Positions 52,031 to 64,000 of a stretch of 64,000 nucleotides of DNA are shown here, one piece after another. The stretch's first letter is position 1; the number at the start of each line of letters is the position of its first letter. The notes under the pieces were generated by a model. That model was not told the DNA's origin, made no database searches, and saw only the letters and a program-made list of their open reading frames with translations. The stretch comes from Sthenelais limicola (taxonomy: Eukaryota; Annelida; Polychaeta; Phyllodocida; Sigalionidae). The DNA is taken from contig OW804097.1 in assembly GCA_942159475.1 (NCBI GenBank), positions 38,018,298 to 38,082,297 on the forward strand, written 5' to 3'. Made by a program: the position numbers and the translations under genes.

Positions 52031-52149
52031 AAATTATTAGCTTTAATTATGGTTTGTTTATATACAATATAATATTGCAATTACTATACTGTACTGTACT
52101 ATGCTGTATCAAAAAGAGATGAGTTATTATCGGTGAAATTGAAGCAAGA

Positions 52150-54074
52150 GAAGACAAGACACTGGTTACATTATATACAGTTTACTTATTTATTTGCATA
52201 TCACATCAATGTAAAGAAGAGGTTATTTCCTCTGCAGGTAATACTGCTTGATATCAGCACCAGCTTTGGACAACATACATTTGTCAAGACGCATAAACAA
52301 TAATGGCACACAACCTTGGGTAATACAATAATATAAACTCAATAACATTGAATAAAACCCTGTAACCTTGTACAATATACCATATTTATACATAAATACT
52401 TCATGAAATTAAAAAATATTCCAGTCGTTGATAGCAGATAATAAATACAATAATAATATAAACTCCATAACATCAGAAAAACACGTTAACCTTGTACAAT
52501 ATACCATATTTATACATAACATCATGATGGAATTTAAAATATTCCAGTTGTAAGAATCAATCATTTCTACATATAATATTGAAATATGCTAATGTCTGGG
52601 CTTTATTCAATGAAAACAAAATCATTTTAGCTGGTCGGCAACATGGCAGCCTGAATGCATTGAAACCAAATATTGCCAATCTCTCCTCTCCTCTTTGAGC
52701 AATATAAACTCTATAACATGATCAAAATACCTAAACCTTGTACTCAAATAAAGCAGAAAGAATCATTACTTTAGAACTATATCTGAGTTTGTCATCCAAT
52801 TAAACTTTGAAATCGATCAGACCTAAGAAATAAAATATTCAATACATTTTCAATACAAAATAACCTTGGAGCCTATGGAGAGGTCAGAATTCACTGAACA
52901 ATCTAATAAGAACACAATGTCATCACCATCGGAGTTCACAACCAGCTAAACAGACCTATAACATCTAACCATTTTGAAACATGAAGGAAACATATACCTC
53001 ATCATACTGTTCCAGCAATATCATAATATTCCATTTGTTGAAACGAACCATTGATGCATAGAAGATCAGATGCCAAGGCCAAATAGAGAATAATTTCGAC
53101 AGAATTTCAATTTCAAAATCGCCTAAATCCAGTTAAAATCAAATTATTAAGTAATATCTCAGAATTATCTAGTTAAATACAACCTTTGTCCAGCCTAAGG
53201 AAACCATTATGAAAGATATATGACACCTGTTTGGCTGTAAAACACTAACAATTTTTATTGAAAATCGTTAAAAGTCCAAATTCTTGTCCGTCATAGGAAT
53301 TGAATTGGCATCACTATTACGGGTCTAAAATCACTAAATATTGGAATAATTTTTAAATCTTGTCATCTATATGACATAACTATGTTCCTAGATGAAATAA
53401 ATAGTGAAAGAATTTCGAAAATCTTTGAAGTTTAAGCGTTATTCAGTGCGGCGAATTCCAGATTTGACAAATCTCGCCAAGGCGCCAATCAGCCATACCT
53501 TCAATTTTAAAACAAAGTGCTGCGGAATTTGGATAAAAATGACAATTTTGAATTGGTAGACGTCTAAATTACCTTTAAAACATAACCCAGAGTGATGATA
53601 TTACCCTCGCCATATTTTAATTCCAGAGAAAACGGGCATTTTCACACAAAAAAGTTGGTGCATGGAGATCTTGATGAACTATCTCAAATCTGCTAAATTA
53701 TGTTAATGTATCTTAATGACAGGTCCCATAGGTCACATATCCCTTCTACAAACTTCCAATCACCTTGATAAATAATTTGTAAGAGACTGGTACATACTCT
53801 TCCTAACATTTCTCTGAGATGTACCTCAGCTAACTTGCTGTCATCACAAAAGTAAAACTGTTATTCAGCCAACTGGACTTTGAACCATTTTGGGGGTTAA
53901 TTGAGATGAATGTCCATGGTAGCGGTAGCATGGTAAGTTGGAGTTGCATGTAGTGTTTAGATTGAAGTGCAGAACCATCAGCATGGCAGGTACGTTGAGG
54001 AATGATAACCTTTTATTTATGATGAAACCATCCTTAGATATCATGAATCATTTTGTTCTTTAGTGCCAAACTTC
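52150..54074 (-). other. Candidate 3' UTR exon of a host gene
   Basis: On the minus strand, a 3' splice-like TTATCATTTCAG is followed by GAAGTTTGGC at 54074. The stretch has no long frame, no MITE copies and several AATAAA signals, including AAATAAATAAG near 52195. This is consistent with a terminal untranslated exon. A long plain intergenic region is the alternative. Confidence 0.3.
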
Positions 54075-54416
54075 CTGAAATGATAAGAAAGTGAACTTTA
54101 TTATAATATATTTTTTAACATGGCAAGTACATACACAACATATATTCAATACTGGAATGACTATTCAGTGAACACACTAATATCAGAAATTAAAAAGAAA
54201 TCATGACTCAAATTAATGTCTCAGATTTACTATTTTAATTATTCTAATTAAATGATATTTTCATGTAACATATGTCACAGATGATGGAATGAAGATTTGT
54301 ACTTATACAATGTCAAAATAGGGGTCCAACATCAATAATAAATAATTCAGATTTGAAAACTAAGAATATCGCCCCAAAATTTACATCAATCACACTCCAT
54401 AATTATATATGTTTAC

Positions 54417-54506
54417 CTTCTAATTCAATGGTTCTGTTATATAGCCAGTCTTCATGGGGGAAAGGTATGTTACATGTGTCCATTCGTCCAAATCTTGCAT
54501 GTTAGT
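54417..54506 (-). CDS. Candidate exon near the 3' end of a host gene
   Basis: The minus strand shows TTTATATTTCAG before and GTAAAC after a 90-base segment. One frame reads MQDLDEWTHVTYLSPMKTG and reaches a TAG just before the donor. Joined directly to the next upstream candidate exon (phase 1) it would instead stop at its second codon. Either an exon is missing between them or most of this one is untranslated. Confidence 0.3.
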
Positions 54507-55020
54507 CTGAAATATAAACGATATACATCAAGCCTACATACAGAAATAATGGATAATATTATGACAATTTACCATATTGATATTTAACTGTAATATAACA
54601 CATGGGATTTTAAGCCTTACTGCGGGCCAATAATGTGTTTCTCCAGCTGGGCAAGAACAAGGGCTGGGATCACAGACTTGGGACTTGACTTGAGACTGAT
54701 ATGAGACTGAGACTGAGGCTGACTTGAGAAAAAATCCTGGTTAGGACCCTTGACATCATAGATATTCATTTAAGGACAATTTTGATGAATAAGAATTTTT
54801 GAAAATATGACAAAATTTATTTACTGTAGTGATCCTACATTACCCATCTGCAACCCTACTCTCATGTATCCTGTAGTATTCCTATACCAGGGATGAAAGT
54901 GGGGACGATTTCATAGGGAAATTTTGCGATACTTTGCAAATCAAATTGCAACCACTCTTTATCTGAACCTGGTTAAATTAAAATATTCTTTTTTTTTAAA
55001 GAATAAAATGGCAAACATAC

Positions 55021-55134
55021 CCATTGATACCGCAAAAACATCCACCTTCTTCTCTCTGCGGTACAGATCCAGACTGACGATGGTCAGGAAGAAAACTAGT
55101 TTGATTCCAAGTTGAATATCACCAGAATTGCCAC
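55021..55134 (-). CDS. Candidate exon encoding a membrane segment
   Basis: 114 bases on the minus strand between TTATTTATAG and GTATGTTTGC, both good splice-like signals. The frame gives GDIQLGIKLVFFLTIVSLD followed by LYRREKKVDVF: a hydrophobic, probably transmembrane, stretch followed by a basic cytoplasmic-like tail. The exon is symmetric (phase 1-1). I do not recognise the family. Upstream exons would lie beyond the transposon at 55156 onward or have been displaced by it. Confidence 0.4.
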
Positions 55135-55155
55135 CTATAAATAAGACAGATAAAT

Positions 55156-56111
55156 ATAGTCCATGAGCCAGCACCCTGATTTGGGGGTCATTGGTACCAG
55201 TTGGGGGCACTAATGCTATCAATGTTTTTTAGGTAGACACATGTCTAGGAGTCATGAAAATGCATGATAGCAGTTTCAACACAGTAGCTTAACTCTGGTA
55301 CGGCCGTTTTAGTAGCGGCAAGTAGCATAAAAATGACGTCAGAGAAAAAACAACATACATATTTTTTTTAACAACATAAACCCATCCAAAGTCATTCAAA
55401 TTTGGTTTCTAGGGGGTTTCAGGGATGAGGAATTCATTTACGCCATTATTTTTCTATTCCAAGGTCAAGGTCACCTGCTATGACCTAGGTCAATGTTAAA
55501 ATTGGGCTAAAATATCAAAAATGCTTTGTTATGTTTTTCATAACTTAAATTCTATGGCAATAATGGATGATTTGACAATGGATTTACTGACCTGCATGTG
55601 TTGACTCACTTTGTGAGAAATTATAGAGCTCTGGAAAAAGTATTTATCATTACAGAGCCATTAGCATGACCTAGTAGCATAAAAATGACGCCGAGAAAAA
55701 AACACAATGAATATATTTTTTAACAACATAAACCCATCCAATGTCATTCAAATTTGGTATCTAGGGTGTTTCAGGGATGAGGAATTCATTTAAGCCATTA
55801 TTTATCTAATCCAAGGTCAAGGTCACCTGCTATGACCTAGATCAATGTTAAAATGGGGCTAAAATATCAAAAATGCCCTATTATGTTTTTCATAACTTTA
55901 TTCTATGGTGAATATGGATGACCTGACAATGGATTTACTGACCTGCATGTATTGACTCACTCTGTGTGAAATTATGGAGCTCTGTAATAAGTATTTAACA
56001 TGGCAGATCCATTAGAATGTAGAAAAGTCTTTGATGCATAAAACATGCAAGGAAACACAGATTGATATTCATAGCATCCAATATCATTTCTTTGTTGTTA
56101 ACAATAGTTAT
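55156..56111 (+). repeat. Left TIR with internal tandem repeat
   Basis: Inside the arm a unit of about 350 bp occurs twice in tandem (about 55320-55670 and 55673-56020). Each copy contains AGCATAAAAATGACG, CAACATAAACCCATCC, GGTCAAGGTCACCTGCTATG and GAGCTCTG. The right arm has the same two-unit structure. Confidence 0.85.
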
Positions 56112-56233
56112 GAGTGATTCCAAGAAAAATAACCTTCTTTGTGATATAACCAGGATAAAGTCTTCTGTAGACCACTTGCTCGCAAGTTGGACAGGATTGA
56201 ACTTCTTAGTACTGTTTCAAAATGTTGCTGTAG

Positions 56234-58810
56234 TTGTCATACCGATATTTCCGCATAATGGCATCTTTGCATCTTGAGATCATTGCGGTAGTTTTTGATC
56301 AGGCACTCTATGCAAAGGCATCTAAAATTCTGTGGCTTCATCCAGAGAAATTCCCAAACATCATTCCACAACTTGGCATTTTTCATACCATTTGCACCTT
56401 GCAGGGCATAATTGGAAATCACAAAGGTTTGGTGATGCAGGGTTGAAGACCTCTGTATTGAGTTGGGAGTCATTGCAGAGGGATCAGTAGCAGGTGTAAT
56501 AGAGGGTTGTAAATACAATTGTGCTATCAGATTCTACAAGCGATTTCCCATCATGGCTTGAGAAGCATCATCATCAAGAATTTCATCGTTCTGATATTGC
56601 CATAGATCAAATAAAAGACCTGTGTCAAGACACTTGCCAGAATATGATTTCCCAAGTTGTTGGAAATCATGCAACCACATAATCAAGATTATCATGAAAT
56701 ATCTTGATTATCAACTTGCTTGTCATATATTGACATGGTTGAAATAATGCTCACCTTTTTAAGAGCATCTCAAGAAGGAGATTGGACACTAAATTTGGTT
56801 GCAGTCTGAGCAATGCTGCCATGGAGCTTTGCTTATGACAACATAAACTATGCTCGGCACATGGCTGCATACTATGCTGAGATGACCAATCTGCCTGACA
56901 CTAATCCTGGCATCCATGAGTATCTAAGGTCTTGTGGCTTTTCAGTAAAGATAGGTCCCTCTAATCCATTTGGAAAGATTCCTGTGGATCACACCATAGA
57001 GGAAACAGTTAATAAGGACACCCAAACTGGGGGAACTAGGTGTTTCAGCTTAAAGCATGGTGCCGTTAGGAAGTATCACCTTACTGCAGAATACAGGAGC
57101 TCCTTTTTTCGGCTGTTGAAGGACATGCTAAATATTGATGAGTTAAATGGACAGCATAAAGATTTACAAAAGACAAGAATGCATCAAGACGAATATGATG
57201 TACAAAATCTCATGCAAATGCTTGAAGTCAACTGGATAAATTACAGGAACTGGTAAATGTGTCTACTGGTGCAGTTTCTGAGAAGGAAATAAAGTCTGAC
57301 TTATCAAATGCACATAAAATTGGAGAGGAAGGATATACAACATTTAGGAAGCAAAGGCTTGAAAGCAATCCACCAAAGTTGATCTCAGTTGATCTCATTG
57401 TGATCTCAAGATGAAGGAAGTTTTGTCGTATCCACTTGGGCCCTTACCATGGGCACTAGCAGCTGCTGAAGAAGCCTTAAGAAAGACCAACAAAAGAATC
57501 ACAGAAGAATGTGCAACCAACAAGTGTCATACCTAGCCAGCATCGGTAAAGCTTGTATTATTGATTTAATGGGTATTGTGCAGAAACTGAAGGTTGATAA
57601 AAAAAACATTGTCTGAATTGGCAAACTATGCCCAGGCTTTTCTCTTGGCAGAGGGTGCTGATAGCCAGAGAATTAATGGATATCTTTTTTTATGCTTATC
57701 TGAATGATTCAATAAAGAATGATGAAAGGGTAAAATGTGGTGCAGATGAAGGCACTGCATTCCGTGTCATAGCACCTGGCTGCAGCATACATCAGTGGAG
57801 GAGATTCCTAGCCAACTCTTCAAACGAACAGAGCCTTATCAAATTTCTCACCAATGAATGGAGCATGGCAAACAAGAGGAACAAATTCATTGGGTAGCAG
57901 GTTTTTGGTAAAGATACCTGTTACAACTGGACTGCTGGAGGTAGTAGTATTATTGATGAGCTTTGATGCACCCATGAAGAAGCAGACACTTGAATTCTAC
58001 TCCATTCTGCCCATGCTTCAAACTCAGGTTACAAAACCATCATAGTTTCTGAAGACACAGATGTATCAGTCCTGTGTGTCAGCTTCTGCAATAAAATATC
58101 TGCTTAAATGTACCAGAAAACTGGGACCAGATCCCATGTCAAATTCATTGATGTCAACAAATTAGCGCAGAGTATGGGGAGGGATGTGACACAGGCCCCT
58201 ATGGGGCTGCATGACTTTACAGGATGCAACACTGTGAGTTCTTTTGCAGGCCATGGAAAGGTATCTGCCTTGAAGCTGGTAAAGTCAAAGCCAGTCTACC
58301 AAGAGATACTCAAAGGAATTGGTAACAAATGGGATTGTGTCAACTGATTTGTTCCATAAACTCCAATGATTCACATGCAAAATGTATAATGCCCAGACTC
58401 CTACAATCAACATCAATGATCTAAGGTACCAATGGTTCACCATTAAGAAGGGAGGCATTGAGTCCTGGCAGTTGCCTTTTTGTGCTGCCTCCTTGCAAAA
58501 GCATTTACTACAAGCCAATTATCAAGCAGCTATCTGGAAACGCTGTCTTGAACCATGTCCAGATATTCCATCACCAAAGGGCAATGGTTGGCACACTGAC
58601 TGTAGACTGGACTGAGGGACAGAGGCTCTTCTAAACTTGTTATCCTGCTCATGTAAAAGGGAAGGTAAACCAACAGACCACCAATGCATCACAAACAGAT
58701 TTAAGTGCACTACGGTTTGTAGGTTGCAAACATGCCAAAACCAGATTACAGATGATGATGGTGCTAATGACCAAGAGGATGATGTAACAGATGATGATGA
58801 GTGGGACTGA
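56234..58810 (+). pseudogene. Transposon-encoded protein, multiply broken
   Basis: Pieces in several frames are collinear with a large transposon-borne protein common in marine animal genomes. In order: VFDQALYAKASKILW and LGIFHTICTLQGIIGNHKG (about 56280-56430); PWSFAYDNINYARHMAAYYA and NPFGKIPVDHTIEETVNKDT (56813-57256); a middle part (57628-57897); SEDTDVSVLCVSF and GLHDFTGCNTVSSFAGHGKV (58050-58347); NYQAAIWKRCLEPCPDIPSP (58382 onward). The Cys-rich CSCKREG...C...FKCTTVC...C tail with an acidic end stops at 58810, after an in-frame TGA at 58613. The DTDV plus TGCN(D) region may be a PIN-like nuclease fold, which is inference. It is the candidate transposase of this element and non-functional here. 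Confidence 0.75.
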
Positions 58811-59111
58811 GAACTTGTCACAATTTGATGTTAGTGTGTTTCCTTTCTCTCTATTCAAATGTGGTTTCATTGTTCTAATTTTTTACTGTTCAATAACCTA
58901 AATTTTAAAATGTAACTTAATGTAAATGTAGGCTAATGTGTAGTAACAACAGTCGATTTATTATTATTTGCTTCAGTATTCATGGACATGTACAGTGATT
59001 TGTGAAATGTAACCTAATTCACATGGTTGACCTAGATTCTCTTATTCAACCTCGACCTAGCAAAATCCTTTTTGTGCCCTTAATGAATAATTAACTTTAG
59101 AAAATATCATC

Positions 59112-60060
59112 CAACTATTGTTAACTACAAAGTAATAATATTGGATGCTATGAATATCAAGCTGTGTTTCCTCACATGTTTTATGCATCATAGCAGACTT
59201 TTCTGCATTCTAACGTCTCTGCCATGTTAAATACTTATCACAGAGCTCTATAATTTCTCACAGAGTGAGTCAATACATGCAGGTCAAGTAAATCCATTGT
59301 CAGGTCATCCATATTCACCATAGAATAAAGTTATGAAAAACATAATAGGGCATTTTTGATATTTTAGCCCCATTTTAACATTGATCTAGGTCATAGCAGG
59401 TGACCTTGACCTTGGATTAGATAAATAATGGCTTAAATGAATTCCTCATCCCTGAAACACCCTAGATACCAAATTTGAATGACATTGGATGGGTTTATGT
59501 TGTTAAAAAATATATTCATGGTGTTTTTTTCTCGGCATCATTTTTATGCTACTAGGTCATGCTAATGGCTCTGTCATGATAAATACTTATCACAGAGCTC
59601 TATAATTTCTCACAGAGTGAGTCAACACATGCAGGTCAGTAAATCCACTGTCAAATTATCCATTATTGCCATAGAATTTAAGTTATGAGAAACATAATAA
59701 AGCATTTTTGATATTTTAGCCCAATTTTAACATTGACCTAGGTCATAGCAGGTGACCTTGACCTTGGAATAGAAAAATAATGGCGTAAATGAATTCCTCA
59801 TCCCTGAAACCCCCTAGAAACCAAATTTGAATGACTTTGGATGGGTTTATGTTGTTAAAAAAAATATATATGTTGTTTTTTCTCTGACGTCATTTTTATG
59901 CTACTTGCCGCTACTAAAACGGCCATACCAGAGTTAAGCTACTGTGTTGAAACTGCTATCATGCATTTTCATGACCCCTAGACATGTGTCTACCTAAAAA
60001 ACATTGATAGCATTAGTGCCCCCAACTGGTACCAACCAACCCCCCTGGCTCATGGACTAT
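59112..60060 (-). repeat. Right TIR with internal tandem repeat
   Basis: Inverted copy of the left TIR. The outer 20-60 bases have diverged more than the rest (CCCCCCTGGCTC versus the left arm), while the interior is highly similar. Confidence 0.85.
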
Positions 60061-60196
60061 GCCTCCTGCCACAAGGATGTGAGACCGGATTTATATAGAA
60101 CTTTTCAATATATAACCAGTTTAACTCAGGAATCCTACCATCATTACAGTAGTCGGCAATTCTAGTATTACTTTAGCTTCTCACTGTAATTACAAG

Positions 60197-63100
60197 CAGC
60201 GTTCGAATAAGAGCTTGCCCGGGCAATTTGGCAAGTGAAAATCGTGGCGGGCAAGCTGTTTTGGCCACGAGCTTGCCCGCCTGGGCAAGCTATAATTACT
60301 GCATGATTCTTTATATTATGTTCATTATATTTTAAGCAGAAATCTTGAATTTCTCAGTTTGATTCCCATTTTTTTCAAAACATCATTGACGATATTAGAA
60401 ACCCTAAACTCTACCGACAACCTGCTTTCATTTCTTCCACATTATTTTTTCATATCAATATCATATCAACTTAAATTAGAACTAATTGTATGCATTGTAT
60501 CCTATATGTCTTGATCCTATGAATCAATATGATACATAGTGTATCGATATATGATCCCTAACTAATATAAATCCCTATGTTTCCCTTACCTAGCTGCATT
60601 CTCAGCTATTTCGACAGAACCCATCTGACAAAATTCACACATACCATAACTTAAATCCTCCAAAATTTTGGGCAAATGTATTTAGATGTGTTGGGGAAAA
60701 TGGAACAAAAAGTAGAAAATGTTTAGTTTTTGACCGACGTTAGCTGAGAGTGCAGATTTAACTAGCATCACATACAAAAATAACATACCATATAGAATCG
60801 GATATATTTTTCTAAATAATAAAGGTGTATTAGTTTTTACAATGTTCTAACCAGACTTTTTTGCTAGATCGGGGGCATGTTAAGATCTAAACCAAATTCT
60901 GCCAACAATTTTTGTGTGTAGGGGATTCTCCCCTACCCTGGAAATCGAAGATTTTTCCGCTGGAAAGTCTTCTAAAGCGGCCATTACTAAGTTTAAATAA
61001 ACATTAGATATGCATGTTAAGGCCTTGGGTATTTGTAATTAAATTAAAATATATTTAGGCCTAGTACTGAGATCTATATTTGTTCAAACTTCCAACCCTT
61101 TTTTGATATTCCATGAATTCCGCCATCTATAGGACCAATTTTTGCAAAATTAAAAATTAAAAAAATTAAACTAACTGGAAGGTTTCGGGGTGGGTGTCGG
61201 GGGGGGGGGACAACCAGAAATTCTGGCGGGCAACCTCATTTTGTCAGTAGCTTGCCCGGGTGGGCAACCCGTTTTTATTCCTTATTTCGACCACTGACAA
61301 GGATGATTCATATTCATGCATTATTCATTGAAGAGTTGCAATATACTAAGAATCTTGTTGAATATTTGGTAAAGGGTACATACATAAGGAAATTGTTTCA
61401 AAATAACAAACCTAACAAAAATAACAAAATTTCAAACCTAAAATCGCCCATGACGCAACTACTAAATAATCAAATGTGACTCACAAGGAATTACAGCAGC
61501 AGATTAGTTACAATTTAGGTAAAACATGGTCAAGACCTGGGTCAACCTATTAGTTAAAACAGAAACATTTCCTTAGACTTACATTTTGCAGTTACCAACA
61601 AGGCAATCTAAACTGCCAAGCCCCAGATTTGTACTTCTGTGTTTTGTTGTCATTTTGTCCATTTCCTAGTGTCGGCCTAGGGTAGCACCACTGTGTTTGG
61701 GTGCGATCACCTAAATAAGGAATTAAAAGATTATGAGTTACTAAAAAATGTAGACGGTTTTGTGGGAAAATCTGGTATAGTTAAGAAATATTTATAGCAT
61801 AGACTTGTAGGAGTTTCAAGGATCATTGCAGACACCTTAAGCATAAATAATTACATAAGATTCAACTTTATTTTCAACACAACACAGGGCAAATTAAAAG
61901 TTTGTAAATTCTCACTCAAGGTTTCATTGAAATTAAAATTGAAAAGGGGCATTAAGGGCAAATGACTTTCATGTTTTTGTTGTTGTCTCATTTCACTTTC
62001 TTTCCCTTTCACTCTCTCCCTCCCCCTCTCCTCTCCCCTGCCGCCTTCCCCATCTGCCTACTCCTACACCTCTCACCTGCCCCTCTTTCTTCTTCTCTCT
62101 CATATCTCTTTCCCACTCTCTCTATTTTCTCTCTCCTTACTCCCTCCTCTTTCTCTGTGACCCCTCCTCCTTATGTACACTTACATGATTACATTCGATT
62201 CAATATTTTATTTAATGATCTGCTAACATGCATTCTACAATGAATACAATTATCAATTATGTTTCAAACATTTTCGAAAGCTTTTCTAACCAACCTCTCC
62301 CTCTCCCTTAATACCCTGCCCCTCCCCTTGAGGTCATTCCCTACTGGTGATACAATGTAATAATGTAATCTTACAAATATCCTATACCGTGGTCGAAATA
62401 AGGAATAAAAGCAGGTTGCCCGCCCGGGCAAGCTAGTGACAAAATCAGGTTGCCCACCAGAATTTCTGGAATTGTGGAATTCGTGGGATACCTGAAAATT
62501 GTTGGAAGTTTGATCAAATATGGACCTCAGGAACTAGAAAACCTTCAGTCCAGAAAGTCTTCGAAATTGATTATGACTGTGACAGGGTACAATTTACAGC
62601 CATTTAAAATACTTGGACTAACAAGTATATACTAGTCAGTCATCTCAGATTCACCGGAATGCACCATTTAGAATTTAAGAGTATGTGTTCAAATGATTTC
62701 CGTGGGGGGCGGGGGGGGGAACACATGTGTAGAATATTGTGGCAGAATTTGGTTTCAACTTTGGATCTCAATATGCCCCCGATCTGGCAAAAATGTCTGG
62801 TTAGAACACTGTAATTACTAATAATTATATTGTTATTATTTAGAAAAATATATCTGATTCCGTACTGGTATGTTAACTTTTGATGCGATGCTAATTAAGC
62901 AGGTAAGAGAAAGCTTCTAGATCATGGTGCTATGTATCATTAAGACATATAGGATAAAATGCATACAATTAGTTTAATTTAAGTTGATAATGACATGATA
63001 TTGATATTTAAAAAATTGTGAAAGAAATGAAAGATAGTAGGTTGTAGGTAATATAGACTAGTAGAAGGGTTTTTTCCATATCGTTAATGGGAATCAAACT

Positions 63101-63252
63101 GGGGAATTTAAAGATTTCTGCTGAAATTATAAACACAAGAAGCTTGCTGTAATTATAGCTTGCCCGGGCGGGCAAGCTCATGACCAAAACAACTTGCCTG
63201 TCACAACTTTAACTTGCCAAATGGCCAGGGCAAGCTCATTTTTCGAACGCTG
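60197..63252. mobile_element. Large foldback element, GGGCAAGC type
   Basis: Tips GCAGCGTTCGAATAAGAGCT (left) and AGCTCATTTTTCGAACGCTGC (right). The left arm (60197 to about 61300) and right arm (about 62385 to 63252) are inverted copies with indels. Each has a tip cluster of AGCTTGCCCGGGC-type palindromes and a second cluster at its inner edge (GGGCAACC ... CTTGCCCGGGTGGGCAA; GGTTGCCCGCCCGGGCAAGC). The middle (61300-62385) is AT-rich and then pyrimidine-rich. No coding region. Confidence 0.8.
61300..62385. other. Loop of the foldback: no gene, pyrimidine tract
   Basis: 61985-62165 is C/T-rich low complexity (CCCTCTCCTCTCCCCTGCC) and gives a spurious Ser/Leu/Pro frame. The rest is AT-rich. 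Confidence 0.6.
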
Positions 63253-64000
63253 CTATACTATACTAGGCTATACAGTTTCAAGTTATTTACAAAATACCAG
63301 TCAAGTTATACATACATACAATTAAACCAATGTTCTTTGTTTAGTCGTTGCTCTTTTTCTTGTCTCCTATATGTGGCCAATTCCACCAATTTGACAACAT
63401 TTGGCCCCCAACCGTGGAAAGGGGTAAAATGGGCTTAAATCAAGTTAATTATCATTAATTTGATTATTTTTTTTGATTGGATGGTTCTACCAACCTGTGG
63501 AACAACATTTTTGGCATTTTTAGCCCAATTTTTTTTTTTTTTTTATTTCAAAATCCCATTTTGGAGGCAAAAATCGTTTTTTTTAATTTCCGAGTCATTT
63601 TGTCGTCTTCGTCACGTCGTCTACGTCACGTCTGCCGTCACATAATGTCAGAAATGGTATCCCTCACATATATATAATATCAGAATCTTTATGTTTAAAA
63701 TTTTTGCCTCTAAATACTTAAACAGGACAGGGACAATCAATTCAAGTATTCAAGTCAACTTAAAAAAGTAAACAAGGGTAATAAATGTTATATATATTCT
63801 AAATATAATGAGTTATATAATGTGTATACATGCATAATAATGTGGGCAGAGGGTCAATGACCTGTCACCCTTGCCGCTGCCATTATCATGACCATTACTG
63901 AATGGTTATTTGGCTGTAACTTTTCTTCTAGTTTGAATATTTTCACCAAATAAAAGGTGTTATGATCCTTATGTCGAGACCTATCAAGTACAAAATAGTG
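63253..64000. other. Unassigned DNA at the window end
   Basis: No gene. A T-run (63530-63545) and a short CGTCAC cluster (63610-63640: TTCGTCACGTCGTCTACGTC) are present. Confidence 0.4.

Larger units (their letters stand above)
55156..60060 (+). mobile_element. DNA transposon with TIRs of about 950 bp
   Basis: The sequence 55156-56111 is repeated in inverted form at about 59112-60060. The tips read ATAGTCCATGAGCCAG and, mirrored, CTGGCTCATGGACTAT. Between them lie broken plus-strand coding remnants. Length 4.9 kb. The superfamily was not determined, and no clear target duplication was found at the tips. Confidence 0.85.

Noticed and set aside
61962..62243. 93-codon Ser/Pro/Leu frame
   Set aside because: Translation of a pyrimidine-rich low-complexity tract in the loop of a foldback element.
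1..64000. CRISPR arrays, tRNA and rRNA genes
   Set aside because: No regular repeat-spacer array, cloverleaf with A/B boxes or conserved rRNA sequence was seen. The regularly recurring units are MITE TIRs and minisatellites.

Overview
This window looks like repeat-rich nuclear DNA from an animal, most likely a marine invertebrate. It is AT-rich, has no operons or bacterial signals, and is dominated by non-LTR retrotransposons, tyrosine-recombinase (DIRS-order) retrotransposons, long-inverted-repeat DNA transposons and many copies of a few short inverted-repeat (MITE) families. I could not identify the species. No tRNA, rRNA or CRISPR was seen. The only candidate host gene is a minus-strand 3' end at about 52.15-55.13 kb, supported by splice-like junctions.

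Layout. 0-28 kb: no credible host gene. The stretch holds MITE family A (TIR GGGTCAG...CTGACCC, about 235 bp, apparent 4-bp target duplications), family B (TIR GTGATGTGTT..., about 400 bp, a TGAGTCA site in each TIR), family C (GGGGACTTGCAT, about 350 bp), family D (GGAACTCCACTA), several one-off foldbacks, a 0.7-1.1 kb inverted duplication (16.8-17.5 and 20.0-21.1 kb) and a 0.77 kb direct duplication (24.8 and 26.7 kb). 28.3-34.9 kb: a nearly complete non-LTR retrotransposon with three cistrons: ORF1 (coiled coil, RRM, NADAR), an SGNH-hydrolase ORF overlapping it by ATGA, and an endonuclease-reverse transcriptase ORF carrying two in-frame stops. 35.0-44.0 kb: a minus-strand DIRS-order element split by a younger plus-strand DIRS-order element. 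Both show the A1-ORFs-B1-A2-B2 split-direct-repeat structure. 44-48.9 kb: more MITEs. 48.9-51.8 kb: a decayed L1/Tx1-like LINE truncated at both ends, whose ORF1 remnant also carries a NADAR domain. 51.8-52.0 kb: a GCAAT-rich foldback and a G-rich minisatellite. 52.15-55.13 kb: the possible host gene end. 55.16-60.06 kb: a DNA transposon with about 950-bp TIRs and a broken coding region. 60.2-63.25 kb: a GGGCAAGC-type foldback element.

Most notable: two LINEs with clearly different reverse transcriptases both carry an ORF1 ending in the same C-terminal-domain plus NADAR module. NADAR proteins are known as ADP-ribose glycosidases, including on ADP-ribosylated guanine in DNA. A retrotransposon-encoded enzyme that reverses host ADP-ribosylation of its nucleic acid is a plausible but untested idea. 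In one of the two elements a second hydrolase (SGNH) is encoded in an overlapping cistron. The two nested DIRS-order elements also let the recombination core (ATG) be read from the sequence by comparing junctions and flanks.
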